This document shows positions 23,640 through 35,449 of a stretch of 64,000 nucleotides of DNA, piece by piece; position 1 is the first letter of the stretch, and each line of letters begins with the position of its first letter. The notes under the pieces were generated by a model, which was not told the origin of the DNA, ran no database searches, and saw only the letters and a program-made list of their open reading frames with translations. The stretch is from Parietaria judaica (Eukaryota > Streptophyta > Magnoliopsida > Rosales > Urticaceae): contig OX940864.1 in NCBI GenBank assembly GCA_954871525.1, positions 10,782,001-10,846,000 of the forward strand. Reading direction: 5' to 3'. A program made the position numbers and the translations under genes.

Positions 23640-24450
23640 TCCTGGTTAGCCTTTGGAGTCGTACTCAGGTTTTGGACTTCACTCGTCGTTTTACCCTGTT
23701 GAGCTTTTGGCGTCATCTTCAGGCTTCAGACTTCGTCTTTCCCTGATGAGTCTTTGGCGCTGTCTTCGGGATTCGGACTTTGACCATCATCTTTCCCTTA
23801 TGAGCCTCTGGCGTCATTTTCGAGATTCAGACTTTGATCATCAATTTTCCATGATGAGCTTTTGGTGTCATCTTCGGGCTTTAGACTTTGTTCGTCGTTT
23901 ACCCTGTTGAGCTTTTGGCGTCATCTTCGGGATTCGAAATTTTTCTTTCCTTTGTGAGCCTTTGGCGTCGTCTTTGGGCTTTAGACTTTGTTCGTCAATT
24001 TTCCCTGATGAGCTTTTGGTGTCATCTTCGGGCTTTAGACTTTGTTCGTCGTTTACCCTGTTGAGCTTTTGGCGTCATCTTCGGGATTCGAAATTTTTCT
24101 TTCCTTTGTGAGCCTTTGGCGTCGTCTTTGGGCTTTAGACTTTGTTCGTCAATTTTCCCTGATGAGCTTTTGGTGTCATCTTCGGGCTTTAGACTTTGTT
24201 CGTCGTTTACTCTGTTGAGCTTTTGGCGTCAACTTCGGGATTCGAACTTTGTCTTTCCCTGATGAGCCTTTGGCGTCGTCTTTGAGATTAAGACTTTGAT
24301 CATCAATGTTCCCTGATGAGCTTTTGGTGTCGTCTTCAGGCTTTAGACTTTGTTCGTCGTTTACCCTGTTGAGCTTTTGGCGTCATCTTCGGGATTTTGA
24401 CTTTGATCGTCGTCTCTCCCTGACGAGCGTTTGACATTCTCTTCGGGTTT
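23640..24450. repeat. Second tandem array (about 50-bp subunits, ~155-bp higher-order unit)
   Basis: Repeats built on GAGCTTTTGGCGTCATCTTC. GGCTTTAGACTTTGTTCGTC and GGGATTCGAAATTTTTCTTT alternate in larger units of roughly 155 bp (for example starts near 23852, 24006 and 24161). Subunits decay toward both edges. Confidence 0.85.
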
Positions 24451-25461
24451 TAGACATTGATCGGCGTAGAGCTTCGTCTTGGTAAAAGCGAGCTCTTTGT
24501 AAACTTATATAAATATATAAGCTTAATAGAATATGTACTCACTCTTATTTATTCATATATGTATATATAAATAGTGTATATATATACTTTATTTATAAAG
24601 CGACATCAATTGTCGTTTGAATATATATATGCTTATATATATATATATTTATTTTATTTTTCTTTTCCTTCCTATCACCCGTGTACATCGCACGTGGGTC
24701 TTTTTTTTTTCTTTTTGGTTTTCTCTCTCCTGAAGCACGCACATGAGGCCTCATTTTTCCTCTTCAGATCTGTCGCCGGATCTCTTTGTCGCTGGAGCTC
24801 CAACAACGATCTCTCTTGCTGCGAAGACGCCGGTGTTCCTGGGCGAGCACGAGACTCACGAGCTTCTATTCTCAGGCGAAGCGATGACGGCGTACGAGGA
24901 ATTGATTCCGTGCGCGGAGATGGCGGGTGACGTCGAGGCGTGCGATGCGGGCCGACGACATCGATGGTTCCGTGCGGCTGTGCTTTGGTGCCGATCTGGG
25001 GTGGCATGAACCTCGTGACACCAGGGGGTTTTCTTCGCCAGGATCTCACGCGGAGAGGCATGTGAGTTCGTGGTGGGTCCGGCGACGCTTCTCGGCGATG
25101 GCTGGGGTGACAGCCAGCGGCGATGGGGGCAGGTCGCTTCACTCGTACAGGGCCTTGGTCTGGCTATTCGAGCATCCTTTGGTGGTGGTGATCGGAATCG
25201 ACCGTTCCGGCGATGAGCTAATAGTGACGGAGGTCACGCTGAACCCGGTTGTAGCAGATCTTTCGATTTTGAGCAGCGGCGTGAGACTACGTGACGATCA
25301 ATGACTTTGAGACACGTGATGATTTGCACTTGATTGTGGGCGGCAATCTTACGGACGGGTCATGTCCGAGAGCCGGTTGAGACTGAGTATGAGACTCTTC
25401 AATGTGCTGGTAGGGACTCGAGGCTTAAACGTGTCGGGAGCCCCTCCTTCTAGCGCCAAAA

Positions 25462-26249
25462 TGTTAATGCCGAAAAATGGATCAACACTTAAAGCGGCCC
25501 AAGTCTTGATTTTGGGCCGGGCCCAATGACCTCTTGACAGTCAAAGGGGGTCTTGAAGCTTGATTGGTATTTCTTGATAAGCCGGAAATATCTTCCAGAA
25601 CTCCGTCTCCGTATATCTTGCTGAAATAATGAAACAAACGTGAACTTTAAGGGGGTACGGAGGGGGTGCCTCCGTATCCACCTCCGACGCTCAACATTAG
25701 TCGGGTATTTAAGTCGGGATATTTAAGAGAATGGAAAACGAAGGTTTTATCGCTTTAGAGCGTTTTTTGTGAGTTGATCTGAGTTGTTGAAGTTACCGTT
25801 TTGATTGAAATAAGCTTCTATTTATAGAAGGATGCAGGGACCTCTTAGTAATTAATAATTACTTTGATGGGCCCCTGAGCAATTATGATATTGCTTGCGC
25901 GGTGCGCGGTGCGCGGTGCGCGGTGCTCGGTGCGCGGTGCTCGGTGCGCGGTGCGCGGTGCGCGGTGCTCGGTGCGCGGTACTCGGTGCGCGGTGCTTTT
26001 AATTAATTGAAAGCCCCTTTGTGGTAAAAGTAACAAAACTTTTACTGTTTTTATTCGGGCCGAGTCCCGTTGACTTTTTGGGTTGACTTTTTGAGTCGAG
26101 TCCCTTTGACTTTTTGCGGCGAGTCCCGCTGACTTTTTTGCGGTGGGCCCAGGTCGTCTATGTAGACTTTTATTAGTCTTTTAAGCCTTTTGGGAAGGTT
26201 TTTTGGGCTGGGCCTTAATTTTTCTAGGCTTCGAAAAATACCCATAACA
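25462..26249 (-). repeat. LTR of the LARD-like element (5' LTR in element polarity)
   Basis: 788 bp, almost identical to the left LTR. It is longer mainly because the GCGCGGT minisatellite (about 25896-25996) has more units. Confidence 0.92.
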
Positions 26250-26254
26250 ATATA

Positions 26255-28789
26255 TATTTTTTCTCAATTATTTTGGAGTGTAATGTTAAGGAAAGAGTAA
26301 TCGAGATTATCGTTCGATTATCGAGGTTTGGGAGCTTCTCGGTAAGTTATCTCTGATACCTTTTTATACTTATCGCGATTATTTGAGGAGAGATAAGTAC
26401 TATCGATCATTCTTTTCGAGTGCAAATATTCGAAAAGCTTCTCAATAATCGTCTCCTTTCTTGGGTTTTGGAAGCCATTTTTAAACCACGGCAAAAGTAC
26501 TAAAAGAGAAGAAAAACGTATTTTGAAGGTATTTTATTTTTTATTTTTTAGTGGATCTTGAGAGATTTCGAGTTGTAACATTATATATGTATGAATCATG
26601 TCAATTTTTCATAACACTCTTCTATATTTGTAGTAGTTGCTTAGAAATGTATTAGGTTGAATCAAAGTTAAAGTTTAGGTTTCATATTAGTTTCCTTTGA
26701 ATTTGTGATTTTGATGATACGTTGTTGATGATTTTTTATTTATTTATTTACGTTGATGATTGAATATAGATGAAATAAGATTGTTTGTGTGATTGTTTTT
26801 TTTGTTGCAGATTTGGGTGATGTTTTAGGATTTTTCCGAATTGTTATTTAATTGCGGTAAAAGTACATGTTTTTCAGAAATTAGTGTATTTGAGCTATAT
26901 TTTCAAATTTTATGTGATTTCATTATGTAATATTGTATATAATTGAGAAAATGTGAGTTTGACATTTTTGTTTGTTTGTAATTTGACGTTTTCCCAAATT
27001 GTCCAATTATTGCGTCAAAAGTACACAACTTTCGGAACATGGTGAATTTGAGCTAGTTCTTCAATTTTTTGTTCTTTTTTATAACTTCAATTGGAAGATT
27101 ATATATAATTCATAATTGGTGAGTTTGAAATATTTTATTTTGTAATTTACGTTTTTAAGGATTGTGAACTTATTGCGGCAAAACTTTTGTATGAGATTTT
27201 TATGTTTATGTTTAATGACATTAGTATTTTATGTTTTTAAGGATTGTAAATATGTATGAAAATATTTTATAGGTTTTCCGTCGATAAATCCATCGGTAAC
27301 CAAATAATCCATCGATAAGTTCGATAACGACAAACGATAACTTTTACAGGTTTTCCATCGATAAATCCATCGGCAAACGATTTGTCCGTCGATAACGGCA
27401 AACGATTTATCAGACAAAACGAATTTCGAATTCTATTGTTACCATCAGTTTCAGTCAGAATAGGGGAAATTGAAAAAAATTAAAACATAAGCTTTTTGTT
27501 TATTTTTATTTGTTTCTTGAAGGACTCGGGCCCAATGGTCGAAATGCTTTTGTTTATTCAGCATATTTATAGAGAAGTTAACCGAGTCGTCCGCGGCATT
27601 GTTAGTTTTGGTGCTCAAACTTTGAGTCATCATTAGTGGCATTCACACCCGGAGCTCATTTCGTCTTTCTCTAATGCTGATATTTGTATGGAAGAGAATT
27701 TTACTTGTTTTGTTCGCCTTTAGATGTTGGATGTCCTTTGGATGTTCGCCTTTAGATGTTAATTTTTGTCTCTTGTTTCATATGTGAGCTGTGATATTTT
27801 TCACTTATCTTATTTAGAACTCCGTTTCTTACTTTGTGTTTATTTCGTGCCCACGTAGTTGGTATTCGACGTCACATTGCGACATGTCGGGCATCCATCT
27901 TTTACTAAAAAAGAAAAGTTTGATGAGGTGTTGTGGCTATGGACTGTACGGTTTTGATAATGAATGTCCAAAATGTGCGATGATAAAAAAATCAACCAAT
28001 GGTCTAATTTAACAGCTTAGACGACCGGTAAATTGTAGATTTTTAAATGCCGAACCGATTGTGGTGATCCAATTGTACGGCCAACCAATAACCGACATGA
28101 ATTATATATATAATAACATTTATAAATATTAATTCTTTATAATAAAAATAAGATTCATTCATTAAAAAGCTAAATTTTATATTTAAAAAAAATAAAACTT
28201 TGATTTTTAGTAATATTGGTCACCAAAATTAGTGCCACGGTCGCCGGAAGTTTAGGTATTGTTTTTTAAGGTCTTTGGTATTTGGTATACTGATACTGCT
28301 AATCTTATTTTGATGAACCCCTGAACAATTCTACCTATAGCGATATCGTTTCTATACAAAGTAAACACGGGAATTATCAAGTCAATTCATTAACGTTCCA
28401 TTTCACTTGGGTCGGTCCTTTTACTATAGTCGAGTAACACCAGCGTCATTGTTCCAAGTTCGAGCGGCGCTCAATTTTTTCGACACTTGATCTTATATCT
28501 AACATAAATTTGAAGAGAAAAAAAAAATCCAATTCTAAAATACTTCTATTATATATATATATATATATATTCTTTTAAAATATTATAAAAGTTTATGACG
28601 TTTAAATATTATATATATATATATTCTTTTAAAATATTCTTTTAAAATATTATAAAAGTTTATGACGTTATTTATATTCTTACTCTCAAGTTGTCGTTAA
28701 AAACATGTTCGAAATTCATATTATAGCAAAATTTGATTGTACAAATTCTCATCAAATACCTCCATAAACTCAAAACCGGCCATTTATTT
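26255..28789. other. Upstream region of OMT copy B with old repeat arms
   Basis: AT-rich. Segment 27259-27440 has repeated CCATCGATAAATCCATCGG and GATAACG motifs like the arms of the elements at 41352 and 51286. From about 27960 to 28470 the sequence parallels the upstream DNA of copies C (35190-35290) and D (46225-48480): CCAAAATGTGCGAT, GTAAATTGTAGATTTTTAAA, then TTAGTGCCACGGTCGCCGGAA. This marks ancestral intergenic DNA shared by the array. A duplicated TTCTTTTAAAATATT block lies at 28570-28680. No gene seen. Confidence 0.6.
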
Positions 28790-28993
28790 GTGAGTCCAAG
28801 CCTAGTCAGGTTCGACACTCCTAACAAAATGCTCCCTAACAGAAATGATCCCTAACAGAAAGGCTCTCGAGCAAAAAGGTTCAACACACTCGAACATGAT
28901 TGCTCAAACACACCCTAGCAGGATGAACTATTCTCCCGAGCAAAAAGTTCAGCTAGGTTCACCCTAACAGCTCCGATCGGATGTACCTTAGCC

Positions 28994-29190
28994 AGGGCCG
29001 GCCCTGACAAGGGCCCTAGGCGAAGATCAATTTTGGGGCCCCTTTCATAATTATAAAATTAAATTTCAATGCTAAGTGTATAACATATATTTGTTATTTT
29101 TTTTTTATATTTGGGGCCCCTCAGTATCACTAGGTGAAAACCTATTGTAGGCCCAGGCCTACCATGTATACCCTCAGGGCCGGCCCTGGG
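28994..29190. mobile_element. hAT-like MITE (CAGGGCCGGCCCTG ends)
   Basis: Both ends carry CAGGGCCGGCCCTG, itself palindromic, with GGGGCCCCT motifs on either side of an AT-rich core. The right end (CCATGTATACCCTCAGGGCCGG) recurs truncated at 49935-49965. No clean target duplication was seen. Confidence 0.6.
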
Positions 29191-29489
29191 CACACGCGAG
29201 AAGTCAGCAGAAGCTATTCCAAGAAGGTTCCAAACTTGAGGGTACACGTGAGTTTGAGGATTTGATATGAGTTTCATTTTTGTTAGGAAACATGTGTAAT
29301 TATAGATTTGATTGAATGTATTTTAGGAAGTTTGAGCTTTTTTGTTCCCTTTAAAAACTAGTGTATTTGATTGAGTCATTATTTCTTGTAATTCCATTAA
29401 TTGTATTTGCCGACACTTAATCAGAGAGAACTCTGATTAAGTAATTATTTGAGTCATTATTTCTCGTTCTTGTCTACGATATTGTACCA

Positions 29490-29640
29490 TCAATATATAA
29501 TATATTATATTATAAACACAGAGAGAGTGAGTGTGGTGAGTATTGTTTTGATATTGTCGTTTGCTATATATAATATATTATATTATAAACACAGAGAGAG
29601 TGAGTGTGGTGAGTATTGTTTTGATATTGTCGTTTGCTTT
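29490..29640. repeat. Tandem duplication, ~74-bp unit x2
   Basis: ATATATAATATATTATATTATAAAC… through GTTTTGATATTGTCGTTTGC occurs twice with almost no differences, indicating a recent local duplication. Confidence 0.85.
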
Positions 29641-29959
29641 GTGTGGGCGTTTGTTCGACGTGTTTCGCCAGCGAACCAACATCACTGTGAGTGAGAGGTC
29701 GAAAGTCCATTTTGAGAAAAGACATCGAGTCTTCCAAAATAATAGTTATCGGTTAGCTGGTATTAGATGATAATGAAAAAAGGTGGGGAATTTTTTTTTT
29801 TATTATTATTATTCTTTTTCTTCCAAAATGACTATCCACCACATAACCAAAGAACGAGATGATACAAAAGATAAGGGTCTTGTGCTTATCATGATATATC
29901 TCTTGAATCATTTCAAAATTATGTCTTTTGTTTCTAGTCAATCTTTATTTATTGTTTGC

Positions 29960-31577
29960 ATTTAAGTTTTTTTTTAACAAGTCTTCAGAGTCCTTTAATG
30001 CAGCCCCAAAAACACTGGTCAGTAGAATCCAATAAGGGTGAGCAAATAATACATCAATTTTGAATACAAATTTAAACGGCAAAAATCGAATGCACAAAAT
30101 AAGAACAGAATACTCACGTATAATTTGGTAGAGATAGTACATTCTATAAAAAAAAAATATATATATCACAATTACCTAAACTTAACACTTATTTTTAAAT
30201 GGTGTATTAAATGATGTATTGAACTTTACGTATATACTAATTCAACAATTTACCAACTTCTAGCTTATAATTATCAATTTCTTACTTTAGGTTTACGTGT
30301 AATGGAATTTTATCATATACATTGGTTCGTATTCTTTGAAACCGAAAATTCAATTAAAAAAACAATTATATCATTACCAGATCTTCAAACTTACTTATTT
30401 GGTTTTCTTGAAAAAATACTGAAATACAATCTTCAATGTAGTGCACACTAAAACACACAAAACGACATCTAATGAGCAAAACCAACAAAAACGACAACCA
30501 AATATTGAAAGCTTGAAAACATTTCTAAGTTGTGTATTATCAGTAAACATTTGGATGAATTAGTGAATATCCATTATCATCCAAATCTTTTAAATATATA
30601 CTCATTTACTTAAGAAAATACTCATTTTGATAATTTACCACAAAAATAACAATCATCTTTTTCTCCACCCTCTACGTTTCTCATCTCTTTTTATTTATAT
30701 AATTTTGTTTTTTATATATAAAAATTTCAAAATTTTACAATTTTAACTATAGAACTCCGATTGAATTACAAAAATTATTGTTGGAAAACTCAAGTTCTTA
30801 ATTTGTTAAACTTTGAATTTCATTGCTTGTATATGTAATTGTAGTTACATAAGTGTATTTTAAAAAAAATGCATTATTTTAGAACACTTCAGAACTATAT
30901 TTTCCCACCTACTTGCATGGGATTCGTCATTTCATAAGTTCTTCAACAATAACTTTTCTAAGTCCAAACGAGTTTTAAAATTAAAGTTATGAAATTTTGA
31001 AATTTTGTAAAAGAAAAAAAATAGATCATATAAATAAATAAGAACTGATAATAAAACAGTTAAGAAAGAAACATGTAGTGTTGTTGAATCCATGTTTTAT
31101 ACTCTCGGAATGATACTTTAGAAAAAATGGTATGATAATTAAATGAAACAATGAGTATTTATAAAATAATTTACACATAAAGAGATATTTTGTTAATATT
31201 GCTTAAGCGAATTAATAATACCAACCAAAATTTTGCCACTGCCATTCAACAAAACGAGCCGTAGCCAACGTTACAAGATTCCAAGTCAAACCTTTGCCTT
31301 GCGCTACAAGCAACCTCTGTCAAAACAAATATCTTTCTTATATTTCCTCCCTAGATCCTTTATTCTACCAAAATGTGAAAGCATTGGTCGGTTTTCTAGT
31401 AAATCCTTCTTTTACGCCAAAGTTCATCTTCCTCTTTATTCCATTTCGGGGTCCTTTATTGAAATGGCCTGAGCTTTGTTTTCTTGTATCTGGTTGGCGA
31501 GTTGATCATCTCTTCTAATGCCGGAAATGAAAGGAGAGATTTCGGGGCAGGGTGATTAGGAAAGAAGAAATTCAGCA
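29960..31577 (-). pseudogene. Duplicated 3' end of the RRP12-like gene (fragment 1), with micro-inversion
   Basis: From GTCTTCAGAGTCCTTTAATG (about 29983) to 31577 the sequence parallels the 3' flank and last exon of the RRP12-like gene (57890-58925). Shared stretches include GGCCACTGCCATTCAACAAAAC, CGGTTTTCTAGT and GGGTCCTTTATTGAAAT. The coding match at 31340-31505 is interrupted by changes. At 31508-31577 the sequence is the reverse complement of the matching parent stretch (about 58850-58918), so a block of about 70 bp is inverted. It cannot encode a protein. Confidence 0.85.
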
Positions 31578-31603
31578 GGAGCACAAACAATAATAACAAT
31601 AAC

Positions 31604-31637
<34 letters not shown>

Positions 31638-31986
31638 CTCATACACAAAAGTACTCATATATAATCTCGTACACAAACATGAGTACTCAATAATAATAAA
31701 GGATTAAATATATATATATATATATAATGTAGATCGACGAATAAGGAACAAGAACTTTTCGAGTTTTGCAAGCATAAACATTAACAACCGTAATACAAAG
31801 CAAAGCAACCCTTTATAAATAGGATTTACAAAACGACAAAGACAACAAATGCTATAAATCCCGTAATCAAATAAACTAATAATTTTGGCAACATAAAAAT
31901 CTAAATTAAATAACAAAATATCCGAAAAGAACATCTAAAAATTGCATCACTAGATGTGGAATCTCGGTTATTTATAAAATATTCAA

Positions 31987-34900
31987 TTATTCATGAGACG
32001 GATATGCTTGGATGATGGACAGCAAAGCTGGAATCTTGATGATGTTGTAGCGAGGAAAGCCAGCTTTGTTGAATAGATATTCCCATTGGCTTCGCGCTCT
32101 CTCTTTACCACCGGAGGTATTGGCCGCCATGACAAGGTCGTACACCAAACCAGCGTCATCAAACAGCCCGTTTCCTTCTTCCTCTAGCACCACATCCACT
32201 ATGATCACTTTCCCACTCTCTTCAGGAATGGCTTTGCGACAGTTCTGCAGGATCTTCACGCAATCTTCATCGCACCAGTCATGCATTATCCACTATATAT
32301 ATAATATTCAAAAGAAGAAGAAGAAAATATTTGTAAGATCCAATCCAATGATGATATGTTGTTAGAATACCAATACAAGAGCGATAAAGAAAACGAACAC
32401 GGGAGTTTTTACGTGGGAACTTAGGTTCGCACGAAAACCATGTACGGCACTGTGTGTGTGGGCAGGGGCGGACCTAGAACTTCGAGTTAGGGGTGACGAG
32501 TCATTGATAGATAAAGTTATATATCGTAGTATTTTTATTTTTTCTATGTTGGAAATGGATAGAATAGTTTATTAAGGCTTCAAATCCGATAATAAATTTG
32601 ATTAATTACGGAACATAGAAACTATTATCTACTTATCATTTTTAAAGTTGGTTTTCAATTAATGCTACTTTTATAATAATTTTTATTAAAATATGTATAA
32701 AATTAAATAACAGTAAAATTACAAAATACTAAATAAAACAAAAAAGATAATATTTTGTTAAACATATAATTCTCCAATATTTTGTTTCACACGCTGCCCA
32801 TATAAGATAGTCATTTGTAATCGGGGTCATGCCTGAGATTTTTGAGACCCTTGGTGATGAGGAATTTTGGGGCCCCCTACCGTAATTGCAAAACTATATT
32901 GTGATACAATATATAAAATATTTGTATAATAAATATATTCTCATTCAAATACGACGTTTCTTGACCATGTCTATTTTTGATAGACAATGTAGCTAAATAA
33001 GGGTATGAATGTCGTGAGAACTGAAAAATTTAGAGAATATAGTGAGAATTAGGTATTAGGAAAAGAAAAATAAAATAAAAAGTAGAGAATTTAAAAGAAA
33101 ATTTTAGCACGTGTATAATGGTATGATAGTGGAGGAAATTGAGAAAAGTAGAAAATGAAAAAAAATAAGTGATTCTAATTAATATTTGTGTGGCCTTTAA
33201 ATTTAATTTATGTGATATTACTTAAAAAAAATAAGTTAAGTGATTTTAAAGGCTTTTAAATTTATTTTTTAAGGACCCCTAAATTTCAGGTTATTTTTTT
33301 ATTTACTAACGGTGCGGGCTTACTCCGCCTCCCCTCAGGCACGGCCCTACGTGTTAGAAAACATGTATTCTTTAGATAAGGAAATAGAGGGTAAAGGGTG
33401 AGCGTTAGACTCGAACCCATGATATGGAGTAAATAAGCGTTTAAAAAGCTTATTATTTTCCATTGAACCAGCCTACAATTTGTTTACTCTTATTAGGACA
33501 TATATAATAGAATTTATATATAAAAACAAATATTTCAGAAAAAGGTTTAAACCGTATGTAGCGAGCCGTCCGGCTCGAGAGTGACATTAGCCACCCCTAA
33601 ACATAGCTGGGTCCGCCCGTGTGTGGGTGTATAAATACTAAAGCCTAAAATCACACACATCACTCTCAAATCTCTAGTCAATGGTGGAGCAAACATGATT
33701 TACATCCCGGGAGAGTCAGAGTTATTTTTTTCTACATATTATATTTGAGGGTTATCTTTAAATTTTAGTAAACACTGAGAGGCGTTGAATATAATATTAT
33801 TGGAGTTATAAAATTTAATTATATTATCAAGGTTATTATAGCTCAAGTAGTACTTAAGTAATGTTAGGTACCTATACAAAAATTTAATCAAATTTATCAA
33901 TTTATCGAGCATTTCTAATATATATATTGGAAATTGTATGAAATGCCCATTTTTATGTCAAACCTTTTAAAAATACCCATTTGGGAGAGTAAAAAATACA
34001 CACAATGGGTAGTTTTTAAAAAGGTATGACACAAAATGGGCATTTCGTTCATTAACCAAAGAGACGGGGAGAGAGACTTGCACGGCAATTGAAAATTCTT
34101 AGAGAGAGAGACTTGCACGACAAATGAAAACTGTCTCAAGCTTACACGATGCGCTTTGAGACGGTTTAAATTCATCGTACAAGTCGTGTTAAAATAAGAT
34201 GCCTCTGAGGCAGAGGTCTTGATCTTGCACGACGGTTTTTACCGTCCCGTTGACGCTTAGATATATTGAAGCTTAAATACCGTTATTAGGCATCGATTAA
34301 TTTAAATACTCAACCATCTACATTAATTTTATTGACTAAGAAAACTTACTTTCATGAAAACGGCATCAGCGCTGGGAATGCTCTCAAACATGTCACCGGT
34401 CACATGCCTCACTCCGGCCCAAGCCGGTGCCGTGGCAATCACGTGTGGCAGGTCGAAATTAATGACCTCAATGTGCGGTTGAGATCTCACGATCTCCGCT
34501 GCGGACAGCCCGGTCCCACCCCCGACGTCAACCAACGTCCTCAACGAGCCGAACACATCAACGCTATCCTTTGCCGGAATCGCCTTCATGACAATCCTCG
34601 TCATAGATTCCATACCGGTGTTGAACAGCTCGTTGAATGCGCTGTTCTCCGCGGTCAAGTCCCACAGCTCCTTCCGGTGAGCCCACTGGAACGCGATGCC
34701 TCCCCGTCTCACGCACGAGCTCAAACAGTGCCACGGATCCATAAGCCACGTGCTGCTGGCCAACAGCACGACCGGGGCGAGGGTAAGACCGTCATTATCC
34801 GGCGACGTCTCATGCATCAGCCACCGCGAGGAACGCGTGAGGCCGTAGAGAGCCTCCTCACCGGAGCCTTGGCTGGAGAATATTTGCCGGCGGACGAGGA

Positions 34901-35117
34901 ACCTCATGATGCGTGCGAGGAAGGGAATGTCCGGCGAAAGAGCCTCGGAAATGCCGGCGGCGATGTGTCGCAGGGTGATGGGGCTGCCGTGGGAGTGGAT
35001 GATGTCAGCTATTCGGAGCTCAACGGCGCATTTCAACGCCATTGAATCGGCGAAGCTGAAGAGGATCTTCCATATCTCTGCTTGGCCTTTCAAGCTAGCC
35101 TCGTGATCAGCTTCCAT
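31987..35117 (-). CDS. O-methyltransferase copy C: intact COMT-like enzyme
   Basis: Predicted cytosolic SAM-dependent O-methyltransferase of the plant class II (COMT) family. It would methylate a hydroxyl on a small phenolic or alkaloid-type substrate that cannot be named from sequence. Two exons (34350-35117, 31987-32292) join at AAA|TGG in phase 0 to 357 aa, the usual length. The N-terminal dimerisation domain starts MEADHEASLKGQAEIWK, with ALKCAVELRIADIIHSHG. The SAM pocket shows LVDVGGGTG (about 190), NFDLPHVI and GDMFESIP, then the Lys of FMK. WIMHDWCDED carries the catalytic His; the protein ends KIPALLSIIQAYPSHE. The closest named relatives I recall are acetylserotonin or norcoclaurine O-methyltransferase-like entries. 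The 2.06-kb intron is swollen by a hAT element. This is the only array member with no visible defect. Confidence 0.9.
32821..33352. mobile_element. Nested hAT-like MITE
   Basis: The left end TCGGGGTCATGCCTGAG… is the approximate inverse of …CCTCAGGCACGGCCCTA at the right. GGGGCCCCC and GGACCCCT motifs lie near the ends. No matching target duplication, so the boundaries are approximate. Confidence 0.45.
33385..33485 (-). mobile_element. Candidate SINE head (tRNA-like) on the minus strand
   Basis: In reverse, GCTGGTTCAATGG resembles a pol III A box. About 50 bp later, CATGGGTTCGAGTCTAACG resembles a B box. It sits inside the hAT element of the copy-C intron. No tail or target duplication was confirmed. 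Confidence 0.4.
33938..34047. mobile_element. Short fold-back MITE in the OMT copy C intron
   Basis: GAAATGCCCATTTTTATGTC and AAACCTTTT on the left are mirrored by AAAAGGTATGACACAAAATGGGCATTTC on the right, with TACCCATTTGG/AATGGGTA nearer the centre. About 110 bp, able to form one hairpin. Confidence 0.75.
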
Positions 35118-35449
35118 GTTTGATCTAATGATTTTCTTGCGGAATATAACTACGTCTCTATACATTATATATATTTGATCAAGGTTGAAATGTATGTCCA
35201 AAATGTGCGATAATCGAAAATCAACCGACCGACAGTCTAATTTCAATCATAGCTTAGTCACCAACAAACTCAGGACCAGCATTAATTGTGAGGGGTCGAA
35301 AGTCCATATTGAGAAAAGTCATCAAACATTCGTAATGCATTATATCCACCACATAACCAAATAATTAATGAGATGATACAAAAAGATAAGGGTCATTGTG
35401 CAATGTCTCATAATTTCAATAATGAGTCTCCTTCGTCCCTAGTCAATTA

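Larger units (their letters stand above)
21335..26249 (-). mobile_element. Complete LTR element without gag-pol (LARD-like), in the promoter of OMT copy B
   Basis: Two nearly identical LTRs (21335-22080 and 25462-26249) start TG and end CA on either strand. They are bordered by a perfect 5-bp duplication, ATATA, at 21330-21334 and 26250-26254. The 3.4-kb interior shows no gag, protease, reverse transcriptase or integrase motifs. Polarity is minus: next to the right-hand LTR the minus strand reads TTTTGGCGCTAGAAGGAGGG, like a primer-binding site, and next to the left-hand LTR it reads a purine-rich AACTGGGGGGTTAA. This fits a large retrotransposon derivative mobilised in trans. Close LTR identity implies a recent insertion. 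The GC-rich frames at 24675-25300 have no recognisable domain. Confidence 0.9.
28790..29695. mobile_element. Insertion in the copy-B upstream region, with nested hAT MITE
   Basis: In the copy-C paralogue (35300) the sequence runs 'TTGTGAG GGGTCGAAAGTCCA' without interruption. Here TTGTGAG (about 28788) is followed by about 900 bp of other DNA and then CTGTGAGTGAGAGGTCGAAAGTCCA (29687 on). TGTGAG is thus present on both sides, a candidate 5-6-bp target duplication. The element class is not clear. Confidence 0.55.
32463..33619. mobile_element. hAT-type element inside the intron of OMT copy C
   Basis: Begins CAGGGGCGGACCTAG and ends GCTGGGTCCGCCCG. It is flanked by the 8-bp duplication TGTGTGGG at 32455-32462 and 33620-33627. 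No transposase is seen. It contains a further nested hAT-like insertion and a tRNA-like segment. Removing it leaves an intron of about 0.9 kb, like those of copies B (0.8 kb) and D (0.53 kb). Confidence 0.85.

Noticed and set aside
24675..25304. GC-rich frames on both strands inside the LARD-like element
   Set aside because: Proline/arginine-rich low-complexity readings with no gag or pol motif. They probably lie in the element's leader.
28390..28480. Possible tRNA or SINE head (TCGAGTAACACC…AAGTTCGAGCGG)
   Set aside because: The B-box-like part is plausible, but the A box and tail are poor. The same segment recurs at 48420-48480 as part of the duplicated intergenic DNA.
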